A stretch of DNA of 64,000 bases from Ditylenchus dipsaci (lineage: Eukaryota; Nematoda; Chromadorea; Rhabditida; Anguinidae): contig SADC01001058.1 in assembly GCA_004194705.1 (NCBI GenBank), positions 62,001 to 126,000 of the forward strand, in the 5' to 3' direction. Of the stretch, positions 40,616 to 51,684 are shown in pieces. A program made the translations under genes and the position numbers. Within the stretch, counting starts at the first letter, position 1; each line of letters starts with the position of its first letter. Under the pieces are notes generated by a model. It was not told the origin of the DNA, did no database searches, and saw nothing but the letters and a program-made list of their open reading frames with translations.

Positions 40616-42630
40616 CCTGTCTTTTCCAACCTCTCAAACAAGCATTAACTCTGAAATCATGGTCAAACAATTGAAGGAGAGGGATACTTTGAGAGAATGT
40701 GGTATAAAGAAGGTTGAGTGATGGCCATATGGTGGAATAGGGGAGAGCCATTTCATTAGGGCTGGGCCATTTGACCAACACTTTTACTTAGTGATAATAG
40801 CAGCTTTTCCAACTGCGGAAATTCATGTTGGAGGCAACTGTGAAAATGGCCGGGTTTTGCCGTTCGGGCGGTTACATGTCATATGGCTGATTTCAAAATG
40901 GCCCGGCATTCGCATAACCGAGGGCACCAGCACATACGCTATCTGGCAAAGAAGAAATCGGAACTGGCATTGTCCCTCAAAAATTTGGAGGGAGGATTAG
41001 ATTTTGTCATTCAATTTTATTTGAATTGATAAAGAGAAATCAATTTTCTATTGAAAATTGCTTGCAAGTTAGATTTTGCTTTGTGGCAATTTGTTTCATT
41101 ACTTCCTATTAACTACTAAAAAGAGCAAAGAATGAACTAAATTAATCTTCTCAGCAAAAATTATCCAATAAGCTGAAAAAAACAAAGTTGTAAAAACCAG
41201 AAAAGTAAATACTGTATATCCTCGATCAATCGGCTCGAACCGTTTATTTTTCAACCCCCTCTCAGAGGTGAGTCATTTATTAAAGAGTCGATATACGGTA
41301 GCAGGCTATTTTATCAACCTGAGACCGGAGGCAGAAGCTAATTTTTGCATGGTTACCACCACATAAGTACTGCGACTTGGGTGCCATTACTTGGAAAACT
41401 GGGTAGTCTTTAGTAAAATTACCTGAGCAGTAGCACTTGTTAACCACCAAGTGGGCAGATGGGTACCACCACATGCACATGTAGGTTAAAATGCTTGGAT
41501 ACCATTATTTGGCTAAAAAAAACTTAGTTACGAGCATTGAGAGTCGATCCGACCTGCGGGCACCGATAGTTCGGTCATAAGATGTGTTTTTCAAGGTTAA
41601 AGTATTCTCCAGGCGTTCGGTTTGATCGGTCCGATTATCCGATTTCGACAACTTTTCGGACTTAATCAAAATCTTGAAAGTAAAAACACTAGAGCTCCTG
41701 CTAATTAAGAAAAAGAAAAAAAACAAAATTGCAAAATTGCAAAATATTTGTCGCGGGCTTCGACCCGAGGCAGAGATTTACGGCAGATGCACAATGAGTG
41801 TGGGACTGAGTGTGAGATATGGCGTGTTTTTAACGCAAAAAGAGCTGCACTTTTTTCTTTACTAAAAATTATTTCTTTTGTTATCATTTTGTAGCTAAGA
41901 TTCAGGGCTTAAAAATGAGCTATTGACAAGCAACATCTGATATAAACAAATTGGGGGGGGGTGGTGGTCTTAATTCGTAGGTTCGCACTCGCATCGACAC
42001 TCGACGGAACGCGGACCTAAGCATTTTTACCTCAATTTTTTTTATCAGATGTTGCTTGTCAATAGCTTATTTTGAAGCCCTGAAACTCAGCTACCAAATA
42101 GTACCCACAAAAAAAGTTTCAGACAAAAAAAGAAGCACAGCTCTTCTCGCGTTTAAAACACGCCAAATCTCGAATAAGGGCGAGCCATTTCATTAGGGGT
42201 GGGCCATTTGACCAACACTTTTACTTAGTGATAAATGAATGACAATTTCGAATGTATGAATTTGGAGCGAATGCGTAAATTCGACAGCTTTTTGACTGTG
42301 AGAATGTTGAAAATGGTTTTCGAATAAGTTTTTGTATGAATTTACATTCAAAAAGCAGAACTATCCAGTAGCTGAGACCAAGGTAGCCTGAGCTTGCCAG
42401 ACGATGACCTCCATTGAGCTATAAATTACTATTGTCGAAATAATTGAGGTTAGACTAACATATAAAATTAAAATTTTTAATGCAAAAAAAATTATAATTC
42501 GAAAAAGCATTTCATTCATATCTTCCTGTGGTTGATTTCCTTCACATCGAAAAGCCGTTCACAGACCAGGATCTAAAACCACAGTGGCCCTCGCCAAAAT
42601 TGTGTTTTAGACAATATACAGGGTTATTAT
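40616..42630. repeat. Palindromic intron sequence
   Basis: An 87-bp CCGTATTTTC relative lies at 41212-41298. A palindrome spans about 41810-42165 (GAGCTATTGACAAGCAACAT and inverse). CATTTCATTAGGGCTGGGCC near 40748 recurs near 42187. No gene supported. Confidence 0.45.
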
Positions 42631-42631
42631 A

Positions 42632-42803
42632 CAATCAACTCTCGATAATCCGTCACTCTCGATAATCCGTCACCTTCGTGACACTTTGTTTGGTTCTGCC
42701 TTATATAAATTAGGCTAATCCGTCACTCGCTGATCCGTCACTCTTGATTACCCGTCACCCCACGGCCGGTCCCAAGGGGTGACGGATTATCGAGAGTTGA
42801 CTG
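42632..42803. mobile_element. pogo/Tigger-like MITE, GATAATCCGTCAC family
   Basis: CAATCAACTCTCGATAATCC and its inverse ending GTTGACTG, TA on both sides, with CTCGATAATCCGTCAC units repeated inside. It is inserted in a CAGGGTTATT end at 42618. Confidence 0.85.
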
Positions 42804-43364
42804 TAATATTTTAACCCTTTTCTTTTGAGCATAATTTTTTTATACACCGATTTTAAAAATTGTGTAAAAGCCAATCGACTCAGAATTGGAAAAAAAATTT
42901 TGGTATATGATGTTCAAAACACGATTTCTGATTGGTCCCCTGTGGTTTGGGTCGTACCCATTTTTTTAAATCGCGAATCAAAGGACATTCACAGAGCAGG
43001 ACCAAACCGCTGGGGTACCAAGCAAAAATCGTGTTTTCGACATTATATACCAAAAAATTGCTTTTCAATTCTGAGTCGATTGCCGTTGACGAAATTAATA
43101 AATTCGGCCTACGCATGGAGTTATGCCTAAAAAAGGCTTAAAATGTTTGAATGACGCTGTACAACAAGAAAACATTGTCAATCGACTGTCGAAAACAGAA
43201 CTTTGAAAATCGCTAAACATTGGCACCTAAAACGTTGTAAAATCTTTTTGGGAGTTTTCGAACTAGGCAAGCTAGTGTAGTCATGCTTCCAAGAGCTCAG
43301 TTAAGCTTGCTAAAGCTCGTTTTGAAAAATCTCGTTTTTGTCACATCTCCTCTAGCCCATACAG

Positions 43365-44189
43365 CAGGGCTCCCAAGTTGGCTGATTTATCAGCCATTTG
43401 CTGATTTTGAGCCCTCAATGCTGATTATTATTTTTTCGTCTGATTTGCTGATTTTGGCTGATTTCGGCTAATTTTGGCTGATTTTTACTGATTTAATGAA
43501 GAATTGATAAAACTACTAACGATTTTCGTGTAAAATTGCTAAACTCCCGCCCTTTCTATTGAAAAATTTATGCTATAGTGTTGTATATTAGAATTTAGTA
43601 TTGTTTTTTTGGTTTATCTCATGTAATTTTTGTAACAATTAGTACTTATCCCGTTTCAGCCATCGAACTCCCCTTCTCACCCGAAATTTTCGAAAAGTGA
43701 CACGAAAACAACTCTGGACTCCGGAACTCATTTGTTTCTGGACAACACGATGCAAGAAGCCTATTTAAACACTTTCCAAATAAATAAATTAAATTTTTGT
43801 CAAATTTGCGGCTAGATTATCTTTTTAAAGTATTTTCGACCAAATTTTAGCCTTTTTCGAGTCAAATTAAAGTGTAAATGATAGATTTCGAACAGGTTTT
43901 TACTTTATGGGGTCTATCGCATGAAGAAATTCAGGTTTGCATGTGTTTTATACAACCACAGTCACTTTCGAGTGTTTTAAGTCTAAGGTATATGGGTGTG
44001 CGCATCTCAACCCCTAGCAATCAACCCCTTGAAGGTGGCTTGGTTTGCTGTTTAATGGCATAAGTACCTAACAATATGTGTGGCTGATTTTTGGCTGATT
44101 TTTGGTAATTTTTGGCTGATTTTCCACACCAAATGCTGATTTTTGAAAATTTTCGGCTGATTCATGGCTCATCCCACTTGGGAGCCCTG
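43365..44189. mobile_element. hAT-type element, CAGGGCTCCCAAG ends
   Basis: Perfect 8-bp TSD CCATACAG (43357-43364, 44190-44197). Subtermini carry GGCTGATTTTGGCTGATTT repeats in inverted order. A fragment of the GTGCGCATCTCAAC family lies at about 43920-44030. No transposase recognised. Confidence 0.9.
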
Positions 44190-44566
44190 CCATACAGCCT
44201 TTTCAGACCTAGCAACAGCAACAACTCTTTTTGTGGTCAGTGTTGTAAAAGCTAGGGGTATCGAACAGGTAGAGAAAAGCATATAATCACGAAAAATCTG
44301 AAACATCTGTAACTCAAGAAACAACTCAAAACAACATGACCACAAATAACTCAAATATATTTTATTGTTCATCAAATTTCCAACCCCTATACCAGACATC
44401 AACAAGTAAAATCATGGAATACAATCAGAATCCAAAATATCTCTTTACAACTTGGCTTAAATCAGGCTATGGTAATTTATGCTGAAGAAGAGAACAACAA
44501 GCAGTGTAAGTATCAGGACGATCTAGAAAATAATTCCTCGGCTACTACATGATTGGAAAATAACTC

Positions 44567-44794
44567 TTAGTTTACTTTGAATTGCAAATGCTGCTGCTCC
44601 AGCTCATTTCTATCTTGCTCCATCTGGTTTCTTTCTTGCTCCATTTGATCTCTTTCTTGCTCCATCTGGTTTCTTTCCTGCTCCATTTGATCTCGCGCCC
44701 CAGTCAATTCGATTCTTTCCCACGCCCATTCATCTTCTTTGTACGCAAGAATGTTGCGTTGACGGATCAAATCCTGGCGTGTATGAACGTGCGT
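44567..44794 (-). CDS. Coiled-coil exon, probably C-terminus of the F-box gene
   Basis: After an acceptor AAATTTTAG the frame encodes THVHTRQDLIRQRN, then a heptad array of QMEQERN/QMEQERD units (four to five copies, 21-nt DNA repeats) and a Glu-rich end with stop at 44567. Such a run predicts a coiled coil, and the repeat is liable to slip. Linkage to the F-box exon about 140 bases upstream is inferred from strand and spacing only. Confidence 0.55.
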   Translation of the reverse strand, partial: THVHTRQDLIRQRNILAYKEDEWAWERIELTGARDQMEQERNQMEQERDQMEQERNQMEQDRNELEQQHLQFKVN

Positions 44795-44936
44795 CTAAAA
44801 TTTTTTAGATACAACTGCACTCTGTTTTTGATTCAAAACATCTTCGTACAGATGGAAACAGGCTAAGTCGTTCAACACATTTTCCGGTCGGGGTCATTTT
44901 TTAGTCCAACAAAATATCCTCGATATTTTAATTTGG

Positions 44937-45433
44937 TCATGCAACAATGCGTTTTAAGGTTCTTTCTGAATTCAGCATGGAATTCTCAGAAATTTGAAAG
45001 ATTAGAGAATCCCTAACATAGAAATGATGAGAAGGCAGAAAACAGCCTCGACCAGGAAGTATGTTCACAGGAAAAGTCTCTGTTTCACGAAAATTCATAT
45101 ACAGTGGACGCTCGATATAACGTCCCAAAAAATTCTTATTTTGGCAAGACTACAGTGTATTCTCTACATAACGACGCTCGATATAACGTCCGCTCGTTGT
45201 AACGTCCCATTTTGACCGGTCCCTTGAAGGACGTTATATCGAGCGTCGACTGTAATTGAAAATGAGATTATCACCAAATGTTCCCCAACAGTCAAGTCTG
45301 CATATCCACTTGGCAAATTTAATTTCGAAAGAATAAATTTAGAGAATAATCGCGAAACTGGAATAAATCTTGGATAATCATCAACCGCTGAAAATTCGAA
45401 AACTTCCAGGAGTACTTCTGCTGGCAAAGTCAT
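44937..45433 (-). CDS. F-box-like protein exon, interrupted by a pogo-like MITE
   Basis: From ATG 45433 the frame reads MTLPAEVLLEVFEFSAV, then RFIPVSRLFSKFI, matching the F-box pattern (LPxExLxxIFxF...VSRxF). F-box proteins recruit substrates to SCF ubiquitin ligases. A one-base gap near 45275 (T run on the coding strand) shifts the frame; with it the reading continues FGDNLIFN to the MITE at 45102-45252. It resumes across the TA site with YMNFRETETFPVNILP and ends RTLKRIVA. The insertion therefore lies in coding sequence. The 3' splice structure is unclear. Confidence 0.55.
45102..45252. mobile_element. pogo/Tigger-like MITE, GATATAACGTCC family, exonic
   Basis: CAGTGGACGCTCGATATAAC and its inverse, ending GTCGACTG, flanked by TA (45100-45101, 45253-45254). 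151 bp with three TATAACGTCC units. It sits inside the F-box-like exon. Confidence 0.9.
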
Positions 45434-45639
45434 TCGGTTAGACAAATCGTCTCAAAGTACAGACAACAAGAAAAATTGCTATGGTAAAAATTTGTCGAAT
45501 TTTCTGATTAGAGTGGATAAGATAACATGCTTGACATGCACCTATCTACGTTATACAAAAGCAATCTGCAAAATCGGCTAGACCGCACAAAGTAGACTAC
45601 TTCGGTATATGCAAAGGAAAAAAATGCAGGAGACAGATG

Positions 45640-45685
45640 TGGGTTGAATTTGAGGAGGTATATTTGTACCGAGACTCGACTGTAT
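45640..45685. mobile_element. Solo pogo/Tigger-like right end
   Basis: GTACCGAGACTCGACTGTA is the inverse of a CAGTCGAGTCTC tip. No partner was found on the left within a few hundred bases. Confidence 0.45.
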
Positions 45686-45909
45686 CACAAAAGGTTTAAG
45701 ACGGATTAGAGCCTTTTTAAGTAATATTCTTCCATGCTCAAACGTCTGCTGCAAAGTACCAGAAAAAAACCGAAAAACCAAACGCAAAAAATGTAAAAAT
45801 GAGACTCGAAAGAGCTTCAATGGGTCATGGAGTTGTGACTCTAAAACGTCCTACTTAGTCTCAAGCATTTTTTTCGTAGCTGACTCTCACTAAACAAAGT
45901 AACGCTTAC

Positions 45910-46038
45910 AGGGTATTCGAGCAACTCTTCGTAACTGACTATCGCCTCGAAATTTTCTCGCTCGCTCAAGTCACCACAGTTTGCGCGTCGATGGATCCTG
46001 CTGATACCTTGAACATCCCCTTTCCGAAAAGTCACCAG
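45910..46038 (-). CDS. Unrecognised gene, exon b
   Basis: A 43-codon open exon from LVTFRKGDVQG through ENFEAIVSYEELLEYP, bounded by TTGTTTAG and CCT|GTAAGC. It joins exon a in phase 0 over a 77-nt intron. No domain is recognised. It lies upstream of the F-box exon on the same strand and could belong to that gene or a neighbour. Confidence 0.5.
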
Positions 46039-46115
46039 CTAAACAATTCAGAAATGTAAGCTATACAGGTATTAAATTTTTGTTTTTTTTTTCAAAAAGC
46101 CAATGCAAAGCGTAC

Positions 46116-46245
46116 CTCATGTGATTCACCAAGTCTGTGAATGTGCACTTCCAGGTTTGAGATTGACGATGGAACAGAAGAATTTACTTGCCACGACACC
46201 TCGAATTCAATATAGCTACTGCTTAACTTCGTGATGGCGAAGTCC
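46116..46245 (-). CDS. Unrecognised gene, exon a
   Basis: It encodes DFAITKLSSSYIEFEVSWQV, then NSSVPSS and LEVHIHRLGESHE, bounded by CTTTAG and GAG|GTACGC. The alternating strands suggest a beta-rich domain, perhaps immunoglobulin- or FN3-like; this is a guess. Upstream, an open stretch at 46324-46557 with a hydrophobic segment could be its signal-anchor exon. Confidence 0.5.
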
Positions 46246-46838
46246 CTAAAGTAACAGTAATGAAACTATGTTGACGGACATCTGAAATAAATCTACCACT
46301 GGACACTTGTTATGAAGTTGTATTTAGAGAAGGAAACGAAATTTTGAGATTTGCTCGTTGATTTCTTTCACCCTCTTTCCAGTTATTAATTTCCCCAACG
46401 TGGATGACAAGCGATATTTTAGCGCACATGCTCTATTTTTCGAAATCGGTCTGAAAAGAAAGCTCACAAATCGGTAGTATAAAGTCAAAATCAGGAGTGC
46501 TAGAGCACAAAAGTACTGAAAATACAATGTCACTGAAAAATATTCGACCTGGCTCAATTACGGTGTAATTTGGCGTTTTTTGCGATTTTTGAGTCGAGAA
46601 TCGTGATCCCGAAAACACACAAGGAAATATACAAGATGGTTCAAAAAATATTGATACTTTTCAACAGCCATAATTGTTTCAATAAGCCGTGTTTTTGAAA
46701 ATCTGTTTTACGGATCCACTGATTTTTTTCGCAAGGTATATATGCTTTCGAATTTTGAGCGCTTATTTTCGAGTTATAGCTTGGAATTTGCAGCACACAA
46801 AAAAGAATGTAATGGTGAATTTTTCTTGTTTTAGAAAA

Positions 46839-47213
46839 ATGCCAAGCGAAGTTTGGAAATCGTTTAAGAAAGTCGGTGGAAAGACTATTTTCACTTGTGG
46901 GGAAGAGCTTAGACTGCCAAAGAGTAGATCAACAACTCATCTTTCGGGTCACCTGAAATCGGCAAGGCCCAAGGAAAAGTTAGCGAATAAAAAATTGGGA
47001 CCTTCTGAGGCGAAAAAAGCCAGAGCGGTGTTTTTACGATCTCAGAGTCTCCGATCTGCGCCGTTTGATCAAGCACAACTATGGACAAAGAATGGTAGTT
47101 TTTTCGGCCGCTTTTTTGTTTGGTGTGGTAAAGCGGTCATGTGTGGTCGATTAACCATGGTTTCGATTAATTTATTTCTAAAAAATCCATTAATGAGGCG
47201 GCGAAGCCGCTAA
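46839..47213 (+). pseudogene. BED zinc finger remnant (hAT transposase N-terminus)
   Basis: MPSEVWKSFKKVGGKTIFTC, then LRLPKSRSTTHLSGHLKSAR fits a BED finger (aromatic start, Cys, TTHLxxHLK) but lacks the second Cys and the final His. GAGCGCTCGAAAATTTCGAA repeats (47225-47325) and GCTCGACAACCCTA at 47315-47330 look like a hAT right end. Probably a decayed hAT element without a recognised left end. Confidence 0.55.
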
Positions 47214-47339
47214 AAATTTTCGAATTTCGAAACGAGAGCTCGAAAATTTTCCAATTTCGAATCGAGCGCTCGAAAATTTCGAATTTCGAATCGAGCGCTC
47301 GACTCGAAAATTTCGAGCGCTCGACAACCCTATCCAGAA

Positions 47340-48600
47340 TACTTAAAAATCATCTCAAGCCGAAAAATGTTAAAGACGTTTCCCAGACAAAAGTCCAAAT
47401 AAGAGATCCATCATCTCTATTATTGAGTCATTTTGAGTCGGATGATCAGTAGTCTAGAGGTGATAAAAATGAATTCAATTGTAGACGAACAAGCGCGATT
47501 GTTTTTTATTGACCTATTACAACTGGAGGAAAATGTGGCGATCTACGAGATAGTCAGGTTTCGGAAGAGTCAAGAAAGATCACATGGAAGAAACCTAGAA
47601 CAAATATGACTTCTCAAGGCCTCATACACAATAAAAATTCATACCTTGATCTTGGCGAAGTGTTTATAGCCTCTTTCAGCAAGATAACTTTGATTTTTAT
47701 TGGCAAATTCAGTGTCATATTGTAGCTGAACACTATGGTGGAGGTCACTATGCAGAGACTCAAATGTTCCACTGCCTTAGTATGTCTACTGCTCCTTGGG
47801 CCCTAGTTAAAAGCGAGTACCAATTTCTTGCCTTGGTTCCCCTTGTTGTTGTTTGTTCCAAAACTCATTTTTTTTTGTAATCTATTATAATTAAGATTGA
47901 CCCTAGGTTAGAGATGCGCGCGCGCACTTACCTTAGACATGATCCCGAGCAAGACTGTTGATCAAAATGCATTAAGCGACTCTTTTTGCCCAACCCTAGT
48001 TGCTTGACTAGTTGGTTACTTGACTAGGGTGGGCGAGTACTCGAGATTTTCGAGTGCTCGACTCGATATTCGACACTCGAAAAAAAAAGAAAAAAAAGAG
48101 TCGACAATCCTAGTTATAATATAAGTTTTTCACGATTTCATTCACTGAAAATGATGAAAAAATAGGCTAACAGTCAATTTTTAGCTTGAAAGGCCATCGA
48201 TTTCTCAAGGACCAACTAAATACGTCTTCTTTCATAAAATTTATGGCTCTATAAACCTTTTTCCCTACCAAATTTTGTTAGGGTAATTTGAACTGGTCTA
48301 ATGATGTTTGGGCAATTAACGGTTTTTTAGTACGATTAAAAGTAACTTTGGATATTCTAAGTGGTAAGAATTAAGTTTTGGTGATCAAGAGTCTTTTGAT
48401 GTAGGGCGATTAAAAGTGGCTTGGGTATTTTGGGTGATTTGTGATGGTTATGGGTGGATTTGGAGTGGTCGGCCATCATGTATTTTTTTCGGCTGATAAT
48501 ACCTGAATTGTTACAAAATTTGTGTGTTTGGTTCAGCAAAAGTGGGTCTCAAACACAATGATATAAACATGATTTTGAATCTAAAGTATAATTATAGGTA
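47340..48600. other. Intron with repeat fragments
   Basis: A fragment of the GAGATGCGCGCGCACTTACC family lies near 47900-47990. A short element from TAGGGTGGGCGAGTACTCGA (48025) to TCGACAATCCTA (48112) is related to the hAT end at 47330 but lacks a clear TSD. No coding sequence supported. Confidence 0.4.
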
Positions 48601-49032
48601 GGCTAAAAATCATTAACGCCCTCAAAATGCTCATTTTCGCCCTCAAATTTGTTAGTTATGCCCCAAATTTTATATTACCATTTCTCTCTGTATTTTTGTT
48701 GCAATTTATTAAATATTTTCATACCAGTGTGTAAGCCTGAATCTTGGATTTCCAATGAGCTATCGAATTCCCCTGAATGTTATAAAAAATTACGAGATTT
48801 CGAGGTTTCAAAATAGTTTTTAAAATTTTGACTGGATTTTTAAAACCTCGAAATCTCGCTATTTTTTGTATCGTTCAGAGGAGATCGATGGCTTATTAGA
48901 AAGTCAAGCTTCAGGGCTACATGCTGGTGTAAAAATTGCTAGTAAAAATTGCAACAAAAATACAAAGAAAATCGGCAATAAAAAATTTGAGGGCGTAACT
49001 AATAAATTTGAGGGCGTAAATCACTTATAGCC
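48601..49032. mobile_element. Foldback-like element, family GAGGGCGTAAA, copy 2
   Basis: 432 bp, GGCTAAAAATCATTAACGCC to the inverse of GGCTATAAGTGATTTACGCC, same arms and centre as 23147-23577. The flanks ATTATAGGTA/ATTAGAGTCT suggest a worn 9-10 bp TSD. It ends 44 bases before a RIM-BP microexon. Confidence 0.85.
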
Positions 49033-49076
49033 ATTAGAGTCTTGCACTAAATTTATTTTCAATTTGCAAATTTTAG

Positions 49077-49095
49077 CTGATCACGTTCTTCTAAG
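49077..49095 (+). CDS. RIM-binding protein, 19-nt microexon
   Basis: It encodes DHVLL with split codons at both ends, bounded by AAATTTTAG and AAG|GTTGGT. DHVLL follows the ADGK strand in RIM-BP FN3-3, and the entry (1) and exit (2) phases fit both neighbours exactly. The next intron is 64 nt. Confidence 0.85.
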
Positions 49096-49159
49096 GTTGG
49101 TTTTAAACTATTTCTTATTTCTTAAATATAGATTCGAATATATTTGTGGTTATTTGTAG

Positions 49160-49422
49160 GCTAGCAGATCTAGCCGACGACCCTCCCATCTTCATCACAG
49201 TCAGGACAAGGACTCGAGAAGGCACCATCTCAGCCGACTCCAACGTTGTGCGAGTGCCCAGAAGTGCTTCTTCCACACTCAACGCCACTGGAGTGCTCTC
49301 TACTAACACTGCACTAGGGCCTGCTTCACTACTCGGCGACACTCCTACAGCAGCCAATTACACTTTATTGTCTGCTGCTCCATTACAATCCAACCAAAAT
49401 CAACAGCTACAGCAACCGATTG
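49160..49422 (+). CDS. RIM-binding protein, FN3-3 end and linker
   Basis: RLADLADDPPIFITVRTRTR, then EGTISADSNVVRVP closes FN3-3 (the ITVRTxxxE strand is conserved in RIM-BP). A Ser/Thr/Ala- and Gln-rich linker follows. The acceptor is TTTGTAG and the donor ATTG|GTAGGT. Confidence 0.92.
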
Positions 49423-49602
49423 GTAGGTTTCTTTTAGAGAGAGCCGGTAAAAGTGGTTTTTAACAGATGCCGTGTAACCTATATTGATTCCCTTTCAAAC
49501 AGTGACAAAGTTATCTCAAAATTTGTGTTTCCAATTTTTTTCATCCAACATTTGAAACTTTGACCATTGACTCTTTTCAGATCTATCTGTTTTGGGGGTA
49601 AA

Positions 49603-50362
49603 AGCCCAAGCGCCCGCCCTCCAAAGAGTATTTTTCTCTGAGCATACCTTTCTTGGTTCTCTTGATTTTTTTAACCTCAATCCATTGCAATGTGGAGTGT
49701 GCTGGTCTTTGCCGAGAAGCGGCCAAGTACCCTTGGTATTAATGGTGCAAAGGTTGTGAAATATGTGAAAAATGATAAAAAGTTAGCTTACAAGGGAACC
49801 GTTTGAACTGTAGGATTCGATTCGAAAATTCTGACAAAGCCATCTTGTAGAGCATAGTTGATTTACTATATAGAATTTCAATATTTTTCCCCACAGATAG
49901 AAAAAATCGAATCTGGAGAGTCGAGAAAGATCAAGCCAAAACTGCCATGGTCCCCCCCGTGGATTTTCAAAAACAAATTTTCTTCAGGCAAGCCTTCATA
50001 CAGTGACACCCTAAATTTTCGATTCCTAACTGGGTCTGACACTTTTTTTCCACATATATATGTGTTCAAAATGGTGTCAGACCCTGCTAAGTATCGAGCT
50101 TTTGGCGGTGTCACCATATCAAGATGGATTATAAACAAATACGTTTTTAAGAATCTACAGGGGGATCAAGGCCGTTTGTGGCTCGATTTTTTTTCGAGTT
50201 TCCAGATTTGCTTTTTTCTGTCTGTGGGGAAAAATATTGAAATTCTATATAGTGAATCAACTATGCTCTACAAGATGGCTTTGTCAGAATTTTCGAATCG
50301 TACAGTTCAAACGGTTCCCTTGTTAGAGAAAAATACTCTTTGGAGGGGCGGGCACTTGGGCT
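49603..50362. mobile_element. Palindrome with AGCCCAAGYGCCCGCCC ends, copy 2
   Basis: Arms run from AGCCCAAGCGCCCGCCCTCC to the inverse, sharing CCAAAGAGTATTTTTCTCT. An inner inverted repeat of about 215 bp (49795-50000, 50205-50335) has GAACCGTTTGAACTG. The GCAATGTGGAGTGTGCTGG block near 49686 recurs at about 27804, 30834 and (inverted) 34105. Confidence 0.65.
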
Positions 50363-50586
50363 GCTGCCTCTTTTTGGCACTTTCTTTTAGCTTGTGAGAC
50401 GTTCTGAAATGAATACATTTTGTAAATTAAAAAAAGGTTCTTAAGAGAGGTTATAAGTTGAAAAATATAAAGATCCGGTCAGTTGACCGAAAACCTGCTG
50501 GTTTAGCCAATAAACCAAAAACCGGTTGCAGCAAAATTTTGGATTATTTAAGACAAAAATAAACCAAACCCCATATTCGGAAATAA

Positions 50587-51321
50587 TAGGGTTGGAATAA
50601 GACCGGTCCGAATCTTTTTTGGAATATTCCCGGAAATATTTCTGGTTGTAGTATTTTTTTCCTGTCCGATTCGGTCCGAATCTTTTAATAGCCAAATTTA
50701 TTTTTTAATCATAAAAAATCGGGTAGGCCAGACTTGCGGACAACACTTTGCGGACGTAACGCTTGCGGACGCAACATTTGGGGACGAAAATTTGTGGACA
50801 AAGATTTGCGGACGAGACTTTGCGGACCAAATTTCGCGGATGCAACATTTGTGGACCGACTTTTGCGGATAAAACGAAGTTTGGCAGAAAAGGAGCAGAA
50901 AAAGAAGGTATTTCAAGCCGGAGTGAAGGATGACGGCATTAAAAACTATGTTAGTCGAACCTGTGACTTAGGCGATGCTTATATGAAGTCCGCAAATTCT
51001 CGTCCGCAAATCTTTGTCCGCGAGACTTCGTCCGCGAATTATCGTCCGCAAATCTTTGCGGACGCGGTATTTGACGACGGATATTTGCGGACGCGAAAGT
51101 TGAGCCGCAAAACCTCATTCGCATAGCTTTTTCCGCAATAATCACGTCCGGAAACACGCATCCACAAAATCTTGTCCGCAAGTCTGGCCAACCCAAAAAA
51201 TCGAGCAAAATCGCTGAAAAAAATCCAAAAAGATTCGGACCGATCTTTCGGTCCGAATCCAATATTCGGACTGGGAATAAACCGGCAATATTCCCGGGAA
51301 TATTCCCATCACCCAACCCTA
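50587..51321. mobile_element. hAT-type element with TAGGGTTGG ends
   Basis: TAGGGTTGGAATAAGACCGG and the inverse ...CCAACCCTA, with perfect 8-bp TSD GGAAATAA (50579-50586, 51322-51329). The arms carry CCGAATCTTTTTTGGAATAT-type blocks. The foldback-like element 50722-51194 is nested in it. Confidence 0.85.
50722..51194. mobile_element. Foldback-like element, family TTTGCGGACG
   Basis: GGTAGGCCAGACTTGCGGAC at the left and the inverse of GGGTTGGCCAGACTTGCGG at the right, perfect 9-bp TSD AAAAAATCG (50713-50721, 51195-51203). Each arm has six to nine loosely spaced TTTGCGGAC units. Confidence 0.9.
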
Positions 51322-51407
51322 GGAAATAACCGCTTTTTCAGTCTGCTCTAAAAAAGACTGACCAAATTTTTATCATATTCAAAAAAGCAAGATATTTACG
51401 ACAACTA

Positions 51408-51638
51408 CCGTAATTTCTCTAATAAGCCGACCCCTCGACTTGGAGGACCTGTATGTAAGTCTGGAGTAAATAATGTTTCGAAATCTTTTTAACTTATTTT
51501 TCACTCCCAAATGCTCTATGTTTTTCTCTTTTTCATTTTTAGTGGAGCACCGAAAAAATTCTAGACAGAATTCCCACCTTTCCGATTTTTGGGAAATGCA
51601 AAAATAAGATGGCCGGCCGCCTTATTAGAGGAAATACG
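51408..51638. mobile_element. TA-type MITE, CCGTATTTTC family
   Basis: CCGTAATTTCTCTAATAAG to the inverse ...TTAGAGGAAATACG; TA is present on the left only. Interior GACTTGGAGGACC as in 4348 and 56091. Confidence 0.75.
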
Positions 51639-51684
51639 CTAACTGGCAACGAAACACGTAAAAATAAAAAATCTTCAAAATTCG

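Noticed and set aside
41530..41780. tRNA-like GGCTTCGACCCGAGGC
   Set aside because: No acceptor or D arm; it lies in a palindromic repeat.
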